64,000 nt of DNA from an uncultured Lachnospiraceae bacterium (GTDB taxonomy: Bacteria > Bacillota > Clostridia > Lachnospirales > Lachnospiraceae), in contig CATBDC010000005.1 in assembly GCA_949502235.1 (NCBI GenBank), positions 62,001-126,000 on the forward strand. The letters run 5' to 3'. The position numbers and the translations under genes were made by a program. Every line of letters begins with the position of its first letter. Position 1 is the stretch's first letter. A model generated the notes under the pieces. That model saw nothing but the letters and a program-made list of their open reading frames with translations, made no database searches and was not told the DNA's origin. Positions 1 to 7,788 of the stretch are shown piece after piece.

Positions 1-1
1 T

Positions 2-373
2 TATCTTGAAATTCTGTCTGAGAAATCCCTCTATAAACGGAGGAAAGGGAGAAAGGATTTCATCAGCCAGATGGCAGAGGACGAGACGGAAGCAGATTTA
101 AACCGGGAGGACGTCTTAAGGCTTAACCGGATACAGAGCCGCTTTGGCAGGAAACAGATTGAGGAATTTATCGAGAGCCATATGGAGGGAGAGGTGATGG
201 ATGCCTCTAAGCTTTCCCTTGACGGAGCGGAAGATTTTGAAAAGCTGATTCTTGCCTATGATTACAGCACAAAGACGAGAAGCAAATATACCGTGATTTC
301 AGAGGAGGCGGAGATGGTGGAGAGGAATGGATACCGTTATCCGGCGCTTAAGTTTGTAAGGAGGACGTTATGA
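2..373 (+). CDS. jetA: Wadjet JetA-like protein, C-terminal part (cut by window edge)
   Basis: The frame is open from base 2 and encodes the last 123 residues of a protein that begins outside the window. The stop overlaps the start of the next gene (ATGA at 370-373), so the genes are translationally coupled. The visible part is charged and mostly helical, ending in a Y-x-x-P-x-L-x-F type strand before RRTL. The identity rests on position: the next two genes are clear JetB and JetC, and JetA (a kleisin-like subunit of the Wadjet SMC complex) is normally encoded directly before JetB. The missing N-terminus prevents a type I or type II decision, though the tail resembles the type II JetA family. 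Confidence 0.7.
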   Translation, partial: YLEILSEKSLYKRRKGRKDFISQMAEDETEADLNREDVLRLNRIQSRFGRKQIEEFIESHMEGEVMDASKLSLDGAEDFEKLILAYDYSTKTRSKYTVISEEAEMVERNGYRYPALKFVRRTL

Positions 374-1014
374 ACGGATATTATAAGGAGCTTACCCAGG
401 AGGAGCAGGAGGCTCTGGCCGGTGTGATTCAGCTTCTGTACCGCCAGACCTTTCTTCTGGAGCGGAAATACGAGAAACGCTCCGGACGGTTTCAATATAC
501 GAAGGAATACCGCGTGTGCAGCAGGCACATGGAGTTTTTAAAGGAATACTTTGCGGTAGCAGGAATTATCTTAAAGGAAAATGTCCATATGGGAGTCATC
601 TACATACAGGGAGAGACGCTGTGGGGAGAGAAGCTTCCAAGGCTTGCCACCATTTACCTGCTGATATTAAAGCTTATTTATGATGAGCAGATGGCCCAGG
701 CGTCAACAAGTGTGCAGGTGGTAACTACGCTGGGGGCCATAAGCGGCAAGGCGGGAGACTTCCGCGTGTTGTCCGGGATTCCCTCACCCACGGAATTAAG
801 GCGTACCATCTCGCTTCTTAGAAAATATCAAATCGTTGAGCCTTTGGACGTGCTGGAAGAATTGGGGGAGCATACGAGGCTTGTCATTTACCCCACTGTC
901 CATGCAGTACTTTTGGGAGATGATATTAAGAAACTGTTGGAAACATTCAGCGAGGAGGAAGACATTGGAGAAGAAGCAGGCCTTCCGGGCACTTTCGAAG
1001 ATATGCCTGAATAA
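370..1014 (+). CDS. jetB: Wadjet protein JetB (DUF4194-like, MukE-like subunit)
   Basis: 214 residues. JetB is the MukE-like winged-helix subunit that bridges the JetA kleisin and JetC ATPase in Wadjet, a system that recognises and cleaves small circular DNA such as plasmids. The protein has the expected size and layout: an N-terminal helical region (LTQEEQEALAGVIQLL), a central winged-helix-like part with a PxLATIYLLIL segment, and an acidic C-terminus (EEEDIGEEAG). It starts inside the end of jetA and ends inside the start of jetC, so the three genes form one tightly coupled operon. The family assignment is by recognition and context. Confidence 0.8.
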   Translation: MNGYYKELTQEEQEALAGVIQLLYRQTFLLERKYEKRSGRFQYTKEYRVCSRHMEFLKEYFAVAGIILKENVHMGVIYIQGETLWGEKLPRLATIYLLILKLIYDEQMAQASTSVQVVTTLGAISGKAGDFRVLSGIPSPTELRRTISLLRKYQIVEPLDVLEELGEHTRLVIYPTVHAVLLGDDIKKLLETFSEEEDIGEEAGLPGTFEDMPE

Positions 1015-4000
1015 CTGGCACTATATAGATAAGAAGATACTTACATTAAATGAAGGGATTAATTTTTTTACGGGACATTCAGGGAGCGGAAAGTCCACGG
1101 TGATTGATGCCATGCAGATCGTCCTGTATGCAAATACAGACGGGAGGGGGTTCTTTAATAAAGCGGCAGCAGATGACTCGGACCGCACCTTGATGGAATA
1201 TTTAAGAGGCATGGTAAATATCAGTGAAAACAATGAGTCCCAGTACTTAAGGAATCAGAACTTTTCCAGTACGATTGTGCTGGAGTTTCAGAATACGGTT
1301 ACAATGGAACGGCAGTGCGTGGGCGTTGTGTTTGATGTGGATACGGCGGCGGGTGAGATCAGCCGGTTGTTTTTCTGGCATATGGGAGGACTTTTAGAAA
1401 ACGGATACCGCACAGGAAAGCGATGCCTTACGACTATAGAGGTAAGAGAATATCTGCAGAGGAATTTTACTGCGGAGAGATTTTACTGCGGCCCCAGTAA
1501 TGAGAGGTTTAGAAGGCAGCTGTATGATGTATATCTGGGTGGCCTTGACGGGGAGAAATTTCCCCGTCTGTTTAAGCGGGCCATTCCCTTCCGCATGAAT
1601 ATTAAGCTGGAGGATTTTGTGAGGGAATATATCTGCATGGAGCAGGATATCCATATTGAGGACCTGCAGGAAAGTGTGATGCAGTATGGCCGGATGCAGA
1701 GCAAGATCGAAGAAACCCTTGCGGAGATTGAGCGGCTTAAGGAAATCCGGGAGACATATGAGGAGTACCGGGAGGCTAAGAAAAGCAAAGAGGCCTGTGA
1801 TTACCAGATCAAGCGTCTGGAGATGCTGCAGTCAGAGGCAAAAAGCCTGGAGCTTAAGGATAAGATTACTGAACGAGATGAGGCTGTTAAGCAGCAGGAG
1901 GCAGTACTTCACAAGCTTACAGGAGAGCGTGATATTCTGCAGAAGGAATATGAGGAGCTTCTTGTCCGCATCGCAAACAGCGGATATTCCGGCATGGAGC
2001 AGGAGCTTCAGGCATTGAATGAAACACTGGAGCGTCTTGAGAGCAGCAAGTCCAGGTGGAAAAAGACAGCGGAGCAGTTAAAAGAATGGAAGAAAACGGA
2101 TATTGCATCGAACCAGCTTATCTGGGATGTAGAGAAATTTGACGCAGGGACGATTACAGAAGGGGAGCTTTCAAGGCTTCAGGAAACCCTAAAGGAGCTT
2201 CATGAGGATTTGGAGGAGGAGCGCCGGGAGACAGACGGCGAGCTTCGGGTTGTAAAAAAGGAAGAGAAGGAAGCAAGAGAGGAATTAAAGGAACTGCGTC
2301 AGGGGAAGAAGGCCTACCCAAAAGAGCTTGAGGAAGCGAGATATGAGCTCAGGAACCGTCTGCGTGAGCGGTGCGGGACTTTTGTAAATGTGCAGATTCT
2401 GGCGGATCTTTTGGATATCCGGCAGGAGCGGTGGAGAAATGCCATTGAAGGTTATCTTGGAGGGAACAAGCTGCTCCTTGTTGTAGAGCCGAAATACGCA
2501 AAGGATGCTATGGAAATTTACCAGGAAATGGACAGAAAAAAATTCAACCGGGCGGCAGTTCTGGATTCAGAGAAGGTACTGGCAGAGAGGCACCCGGTGC
2601 GGGAAGGGGCGCTGGCCGAAGAGATTATTGCCGGGGAGCCCCATGTTCGCGCTTATATTGATTTTGTGCTGGGCAATGTTATGAAATGCGAGAACATCGG
2701 CGAGCTTCGGAAGTATCGGATCGGAGTTACACCGGACTGTATGCTGTACCATAATTTCCGTCTGCAGCATATGAATCCGGAAAATTATACAAGGTGTGCA
2801 TATATCGGAGAGATGAGTATGCGTCAGCGCATCATAAGGCTGGAGGAAAGGTGTCAGGCTCTGCAGGAAAAGAGGCTTCCGCTCCAGGAAATGTTAGAGG
2901 AGATACGAAAGACCATGCAGCTTGAAACGCTTTCCCAGCCGGCGGCGGACTATATGCAGCAGCTAAATGATATGGAGCAGATTCCGGAGAAGATGCGAAG
3001 GAAAAAGAAGCTGACAGAAAAGATGCGAAGGCTTAAGGAAGAGACGGTAGATGCACTGGAGAAGGAAAAGAGGGAGCTTTACGCAAAGCAGTCAGAAAAG
3101 ACAGAGCAGATTAAGAGAGAGGAAAAAGCAGTCTGGAGCAATCAGGGCGACATCAGGAAGTTTAAGGAGGAGCTGGTGGCAGCAGAGGGGCTTCTTAAGG
3201 ATCAGCATATAAGCTTTGAGGAATTTAAGAAGAAGCTTCGGAAAAGAGAGGATTCCGGGGAAGTGGAAGATGAGGAAGGTATTTCTAAGATCGAGGCATA
3301 TGAGTCACAGTTTATGCAGTATTTAAACAGCCGGCGTTCTGAGAACTATGACTATCTGAAGCGTCAGAAGATGAATGAGAGCTATCCACTTAAGGAGGCG
3401 GAAGAAGCGAAATACCAGAGGCTTGTCGGCGTCCGGAGCGAATACATCCGTAATTATCCTGACCGTTCGTTTTCGACCGTGATCAAGGACAATATTCCTT
3501 ATGACAGGTTAATGGAAAGCCTTCGCTGTGATAAGCTTAACACCTACCGCGAGACGGCAAAAGAACAGGCACAGACAGCGGTAGAGCATTTTAAGGATGA
3601 CTTTATCTTCAAGATCCGAAGCGCTATAAAAGAAGCATATCAGCGCAGAGATGAACTGAACCGTGTTATCAGCGGAATGGATTTTGGCAAAGATAAATAT
3701 CAGTTTGTCATTACAAAAAATAAAGGCGCGGACGGAAAATATTATAAAATGTTCATGGATGATTCTTTGAATATTCAGCCTTCAAAGCTTACGAATCATA
3801 TGGATAACCAGCTTAATATGTTTACCATGGAGCATGAGGACCAGTACGGGGAAATGATGAATGAGCTCATCAGTATTTTTATTCCTCCGGAAAACGCCAC
3901 AAAGGAGGAGCTTGACGAGGCAAAGCGCAGCATGGATAAATATGCGGATTACCGTACCTATCTCTCCTTTGATATGCAGCAGATTATAAAGGGAGAAAAG

Positions 4001-4384
4001 GACATGACCATCGGCCTTGGAAAGATGATTAAGAAGAATTCCGGCGGTGAGGGGCAGAATCCACTTTACGTTGCTCTTCTTGCCAGCTTTGCACAGGTCT
4101 ACCGGATTAATCTGTCCCCAAAGCTTAAGCGTTCGCCGATTATCCGTCTGGTAGTGCTTGACGAGGCATTTTCTAAAATGGACGCGGAGAAGGTGGCAAG
4201 CTGTATTTCCCTGATCAGAGGGCTGGGTTTCCAGGCAATTATCAGCGCAACCAATGATAAGATACAGAATTATCTGGAAAATGTGGATAAGACCTTTGTC
4301 TTTGCAAATCCTGGTAAAAGGCATATTTCCATCCAGGAATTTGAAAAGGTGGAATTTGACCAGCTGGCGGCGGAAGAGGAGTAA
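965..4384 (+). CDS. jetC: Wadjet SMC-like ATPase JetC
   Basis: 1139 residues from the chosen TTG start. That start has GAGGAGG at 952-958, six bases upstream, and gives MEKKQAFRALSKICLNNWHY, the normal family N-terminus; earlier in-frame ATGs read through jetB and give nonsense. Walker A is GHSGSGKST at residues 37-45. Long coiled-coil arms with a central hinge follow. The ABC signature NSGGEGQ is near residue 1025 and Walker B VVLDEAF (D1066, E1067) follows it. This is a full-length SMC/MukB-like ATPase, the DNA loop-extruding motor of Wadjet. It overlaps jetB by 50 bases. The nuclease gene jetD is not downstream; the next gene is a peptidase. Confidence 0.88.
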   Translation: MEKKQAFRALSKICLNNWHYIDKKILTLNEGINFFTGHSGSGKSTVIDAMQIVLYANTDGRGFFNKAAADDSDRTLMEYLRGMVNISENNESQYLRNQNFSSTIVLEFQNTVTMERQCVGVVFDVDTAAGEISRLFFWHMGGLLENGYRTGKRCLTTIEVREYLQRNFTAERFYCGPSNERFRRQLYDVYLGGLDGEKFPRLFKRAIPFRMNIKLEDFVREYICMEQDIHIEDLQESVMQYGRMQSKIEETLAEIERLKEIRETYEEYREAKKSKEACDYQIKRLEMLQSEAKSLELKDKITERDEAVKQQEAVLHKLTGERDILQKEYEELLVRIANSGYSGMEQELQALNETLERLESSKSRWKKTAEQLKEWKKTDIASNQLIWDVEKFDAGTITEGELSRLQETLKELHEDLEEERRETDGELRVVKKEEKEAREELKELRQGKKAYPKELEEARYELRNRLRERCGTFVNVQILADLLDIRQERWRNAIEGYLGGNKLLLVVEPKYAKDAMEIYQEMDRKKFNRAAVLDSEKVLAERHPVREGALAEEIIAGEPHVRAYIDFVLGNVMKCENIGELRKYRIGVTPDCMLYHNFRLQHMNPENYTRCAYIGEMSMRQRIIRLEERCQALQEKRLPLQEMLEEIRKTMQLETLSQPAADYMQQLNDMEQIPEKMRRKKKLTEKMRRLKEETVDALEKEKRELYAKQSEKTEQIKREEKAVWSNQGDIRKFKEELVAAEGLLKDQHISFEEFKKKLRKREDSGEVEDEEGISKIEAYESQFMQYLNSRRSENYDYLKRQKMNESYPLKEAEEAKYQRLVGVRSEYIRNYPDRSFSTVIKDNIPYDRLMESLRCDKLNTYRETAKEQAQTAVEHFKDDFIFKIRSAIKEAYQRRDELNRVISGMDFGKDKYQFVITKNKGADGKYYKMFMDDSLNIQPSKLTNHMDNQLNMFTMEHEDQYGEMMNELISIFIPPENATKEELDEAKRSMDKYADYRTYLSFDMQQIIKGEKDMTIGLGKMIKKNSGGEGQNPLYVALLASFAQVYRINLSPKLKRSPIIRLVVLDEAFSKMDAEKVASCISLIRGLGFQAIISATNDKIQNYLENVDKTFVFANPGKRHISIQEFEKVEFDQLAAEEE

Positions 4385-4414
4385 AAATTAGTTTTTGTGT
4401 GAATGGAGGAAGTT

Positions 4415-5737
4415 ATGGAGAACAGAACAGAAAAATATGTTGAAAATCTGGCGAAGCTTATTAGAAAGGAAACCGTATCTGTATTCTCACGCAATCCGGA
4501 TCCGGAGAAGTTCAGAAAATTCCACGGGCTGTTAAGAGAAATATTTCCGAATATTTCCGAAGCCTGTGAATGGGAGGATTTTGAAGGGAGTCTTCTTCTT
4601 AAATGGAAGGGGAAGGAAACAAATAAGCTTCCGGTTATGTTCATGAATCATCATGATGTGGTGGAGGCTCCGGGAAAATGGGAGCATGAGCCGTTTTCCG
4701 GGGATGTGGCGGATGGGAAGCTCTGGGGCCGGGGAACCCTGGACACGAAGGGGGGACTGTGGGCCATGCTCCAGGCTGCGGACGAGCTGGCGGCAGAGGG
4801 CTTTCGACCGGACCGGGACATATACTTTGAGTCCTCCTGCACCGAGGAGACAACAGGCAGAGGTGCAAAAATGATCGCAGAAACCCTGGAGAAACGGGGC
4901 ATCCGCTTTGAGATGCTCTTTGACGAGGGCGGCATGATTCTTTATGAGCCTGTCGGAGGGGTCAAGGGAACCTTTGCCATGGTTGGAATGGGTGAGAAGG
5001 GAAACTGCATCATAAGATTCATTGCCCGCTCCGCCGGGGGACACGCGTCAACGCCGGGGAAAAATACGCCTTTAGTCAGACTTGGGGCTTTTATGGCGGA
5101 GGTGGACAGGAAATGTCCTTTCAAGAGTGAAATCAGCCCGGTTATAAAGGAAATGTTTAAAAGATTTGCTCCCTATTTGGGTGCCGCAGGCTTTGTCACA
5201 GGCCATGCAGAGACTTTCGAAGGACTTTTAAAGGCAGTTATACCGGGTCTTTCGCCGGCGGCAGGAGCAATGCTTAGGACAACGCTGGCATTTACAATGG
5301 CACAGGCATCGGAAGGAAGAAATGTCCTTCCCCAGACCGCCTGGGTAGTGGGGGACATGAGATTTTCCCACCACCAGGGGGAGAAGGCTTCTCTTATGGC
5401 GCTGAAACCTATTGCGGACAAATATGGTATTGAAATAAAAATTATAGAGCATGGTATTGATTCTGGACTTGCGGACTATGACAGCGAAGGTTTCCGGCTG
5501 ATTGAGAAAGCTGTGAAGAACGTTTACCCGGATGTGGATGCAGCTGTCCCTTATGTTATGACAGGAGCCTCTGATTCCCGGTTTTTTGGACGGATATGCA
5601 AGAACTGCTTCCGGTTTGTGCCCTTTAAGATAGACAAGCAGCAGCTTGACAGTGTGCACGGACTGAATGAGAATATTGATATTGATACATTAGTCCCTGC
5701 CGTGGACTATTACAAATATATGATGAGAGAGGTATAA
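4415..5737 (+). CDS. M20 family metallopeptidase
   Basis: 440 residues. The ATG at 4415 is preferred over 4403 because GGAGGA (4405-4410) lies four bases before it. M20 peptidases are two-zinc aminoacylase/dipeptidase/carboxypeptidase-type enzymes. Their signatures are present: NHHDVVEA (metal His and catalytic Asp), GRGTLDTKGG (bridging Asp), SCTEETTG (catalytic and metal Glu pair), a lid domain with GGHAS, and a late metal-binding His in SVHGLNE. The length fits the family. The transporter gene starts four bases after the stop, suggesting uptake and hydrolysis of one substrate, perhaps a small peptide or acylated amino acid; the substrate cannot be read from sequence. Confidence 0.9.
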   Translation: MENRTEKYVENLAKLIRKETVSVFSRNPDPEKFRKFHGLLREIFPNISEACEWEDFEGSLLLKWKGKETNKLPVMFMNHHDVVEAPGKWEHEPFSGDVADGKLWGRGTLDTKGGLWAMLQAADELAAEGFRPDRDIYFESSCTEETTGRGAKMIAETLEKRGIRFEMLFDEGGMILYEPVGGVKGTFAMVGMGEKGNCIIRFIARSAGGHASTPGKNTPLVRLGAFMAEVDRKCPFKSEISPVIKEMFKRFAPYLGAAGFVTGHAETFEGLLKAVIPGLSPAAGAMLRTTLAFTMAQASEGRNVLPQTAWVVGDMRFSHHQGEKASLMALKPIADKYGIEIKIIEHGIDSGLADYDSEGFRLIEKAVKNVYPDVDAAVPYVMTGASDSRFFGRICKNCFRFVPFKIDKQQLDSVHGLNENIDIDTLVPAVDYYKYMMREV

Positions 5738-5740
5738 TTT

Positions 5741-7150
5741 ATGGAAGAATCGAAGGAAAAAAGCAAGGGTCTGGATATCAGTGTAAAATCTTTTATTACG
5801 GCAACACTCATTATATTTGCTCTGATGGTTCTGACCTATGTTCTTACCTTTATCATTCCGGGCGGCGAATATGCCCGGATTGCCGATGAAAGCGGGAATA
5901 TGATCATAGACCCGGACGGACAGTTCACCAGTATTCCGGGAGGCCTGTCCTTTTATAAATGGCTGCTTTCCCCGTTTCTTGTGCTTGCAGCCGATGGCGG
6001 AGGAACGATTCTTGCAGTGATCCTCTTTCTGCTGATTGTGGGAGGAGCCTTTAACTGTCTGGATAAATGCGGCCTCATGGGATATATGCTGCAGAAGATT
6101 GTACATAAATATGGAAGAGTAAGATACCGCCTTATGGGCATTATCGTGTTGTTCTTCATGCTGCTTGGTTCCTTTATCGGCTCCTTTGAGGAATGTGTGC
6201 CCCTTGTACCTATTGTTGTGGCTCTTTCCTTAAGCCTGGGGTGGGATGCCCTTACCGGGATGGGGATGAGTGTTCTTGCGGTAAGCTGTGGCTTTGCGGC
6301 AGGCATATGCAATCCCTTTACCGTGGGGGTGGCACAGGGGCTTGCAGGCCTTCCCATGTTTTCCGGAGCCTGGCTTCGGGCTGTGTCCTTTGTGCTGATT
6401 TATATATTGCTTCTGCTTTTTCTTAGGAATCATGCGGGAAAGGTGGAAAAGCCTGTCATTTTGAGCTCACAGGAGAAGTTCGAAAAGCAGGAGAACATGG
6501 AAAAAGGTCTTATGTGCTTTGCCGGAATTTTGACTGCCGGAATTCTTCTCGTACTGTCATCAGGCTTTCTGACAGTGCTCCAGGATTATACTATGATTAT
6601 TGTAGCGGTCATGTTTCTTGCGGCAGGTATAGCCGCACCGGCTTTATGCAATATGAGAGGAAAAACACTTGCCTCCTGCTTCGGTGCCGGAAGTGCAAGC
6701 ATCTGCCCGGCTATCCTTATGATCCTTATGGCAAGCTCCATCAAATATACCATGGTAGAAGCAAATGTACTGGATACCGTCCTGCACGGCGCTGTTACAC
6801 TGGCAGGAGGCTTCCCGAAATGGGCGGTGATTATGTTCATTTACCTTATTGTACTGGCAATGAACTTTTTCATAGGCTCCGGGTCAGCTAAGGCGTTTCT
6901 CCTGATACCGCTGATTGTCCCGATTGCACAGATTTTCGGGATCTCCTCCCAGCTTTGCATCCTGGCGTTTGCCTTTGGCGATGGATTTTCCAATGTATTT
7001 TACCCCACCAATCCGGTGCTTCTCATCTCCCTGGGGCTTGCCGGTGTAAGCTATGGGGAATGGTTTAAGTGGAGCTGGAAATTTCAGGCTATGAATCTTA
7101 TACTGACATCAGGTCTACTGCTTATGGGACTCGCGGTGGGATATTGCTAG
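5741..7150 (+). CDS. YfcC-family membrane transporter
   Basis: 469 residues, very hydrophobic, about 12 membrane helices. It begins with a short charged tail and FITATLIIFALMVLTYVLTFIIPGG, the N-terminal helix typical of the YfcC/DcuC-like ion transporter superfamily (amino acid, peptide or dicarboxylate carriers). Re-entrant-loop-like segments occur around GSFEECVPLVPIV and FIGSGSAKAFLLIPLIVPIA, as in that superfamily. It lies four bases after the M20 peptidase gene with the same orientation and is surely co-transcribed, so the pair probably serves import and cleavage of a peptide or N-acyl amino acid. Substrate and coupling ion are not known. Confidence 0.8.
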   Translation: MEESKEKSKGLDISVKSFITATLIIFALMVLTYVLTFIIPGGEYARIADESGNMIIDPDGQFTSIPGGLSFYKWLLSPFLVLAADGGGTILAVILFLLIVGGAFNCLDKCGLMGYMLQKIVHKYGRVRYRLMGIIVLFFMLLGSFIGSFEECVPLVPIVVALSLSLGWDALTGMGMSVLAVSCGFAAGICNPFTVGVAQGLAGLPMFSGAWLRAVSFVLIYILLLLFLRNHAGKVEKPVILSSQEKFEKQENMEKGLMCFAGILTAGILLVLSSGFLTVLQDYTMIIVAVMFLAAGIAAPALCNMRGKTLASCFGAGSASICPAILMILMASSIKYTMVEANVLDTVLHGAVTLAGGFPKWAVIMFIYLIVLAMNFFIGSGSAKAFLLIPLIVPIAQIFGISSQLCILAFAFGDGFSNVFYPTNPVLLISLGLAGVSYGEWFKWSWKFQAMNLILTSGLLLMGLAVGYC

Positions 7151-7262
7151 TATAATCCGCCCAAAATGTCACGATTTTTAAGCTATTATGACGTAAAATA
7201 GATCGGATTTCTAAGCGAAATTTGGTAAATAAAAACAAAAATGAAAAAATGGAAAAAAGGAC

Positions 7263-7290
7263 TTGATTTTTATGGAAATTTCGGTATAAT
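7263..7290 (+). promoter_or_regulatory. Probable promoter of the tRNA pair
   Basis: TTGATT (7263-7268), a 16-base spacer, then TATAAT (7285-7290), about 35 bases before tRNA-Gln. Both boxes are close to the vegetative sigma consensus. There is no other promoter-like sequence between the transporter stop and the tRNAs. Confidence 0.6.
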
Positions 7291-7324
7291 AGTATATGTT
7301 CGTTGGACAAACCAACGAAGCTTT

Positions 7325-7395
7325 TGCGGATTGGTGTAACGGCAGCACAGCAGACTCTGACTCTGTTAGTAGAGGTTCAAATCCTCTATCCGTAG
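7325..7395 (+). tRNA. tRNA-Gln (anticodon CTG)
   Basis: A 71-base cloverleaf. Acceptor arms 7325-7331 and 7388-7394 pair with one G-T wobble. The anticodon stem GCAGA/TCTGT encloses the loop CTCTGAC, giving anticodon CTG. The T arm has GGTTCAAATCC. The 3' CCA is not encoded. Some genomes carry only TTG for Gln, so a separate CTG species suits a CAG-rich genome. Confidence 0.92.
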
Positions 7396-7449
7396 TCCTT
7401 GGCAGGGGCGCCGGAGGCTGATATATTTTCAACATCCGGTTACATAAAA

Positions 7450-7523
<74 letters not shown>

Positions 7524-7529
7524 CTAGAT

Positions 7530-7569
7530 ATACCGAAGTCTTGTTAAATAGGGACTTCGGTATTTTTTT
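7530..7569 (+). terminator. Intrinsic terminator after the tRNA pair
   Basis: Inverted repeat ATACCGAAGTC (7530-7540) and its complement (7553-7563), followed by a run of T to 7569. It lies seven bases after tRNA-Pro. Confidence 0.9.
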
Positions 7570-7656
7570 CTTTAAATAAGGAGCGTAGATAAATGCAGTT
7601 CATTTCAAAAGTAGCTAAATTGATGAAAGGAAGGAGCAGCTCAGATAAAAAATTTG

Positions 7657-7773
7657 ATGAAGAAGGTAATACTGGATAATCCGGAGATTTACTCGGAATA
7701 TACACCATATAGATATATAGATAATCTTCGGGAATTTATGAACCAGGCGGGAAATCTTAATCTGGCAGTGTAA
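7657..7773 (+). CDS. Possible small ORF or gene remnant, 38 residues
   Basis: An ATG frame of 38 codons (MKKVILDNPEIYSEYTPYRY at its N-terminus) ends 15 bases before the beta-galactosidase gene. The nearest purine-rich site, AAGGAAGGAG around 7628-7637, is about 20 bases away, too far for a good start. The composition is protein-like and charged, so it may be the tail of a decayed gene rather than a working small protein. No family is recognised. Confidence 0.25.
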   Translation: MKKVILDNPEIYSEYTPYRYIDNLREFMNQAGNLNLAV

Positions 7774-7788
7774 GATGAGGAGAAAAAG

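Noticed and set aside
3782-4324. Minus-strand ORF of 180 codons opposite the end of jetC
   Set aside because: It lies fully within the ATPase signature and Walker B coding region and gives a protein with no recognisable features.
4415-5737. Possibility that the gene after jetC is jetD
   Set aside because: The protein has complete M20 peptidase metal and catalytic motifs and no TOPRIM or DUF3322-like features.
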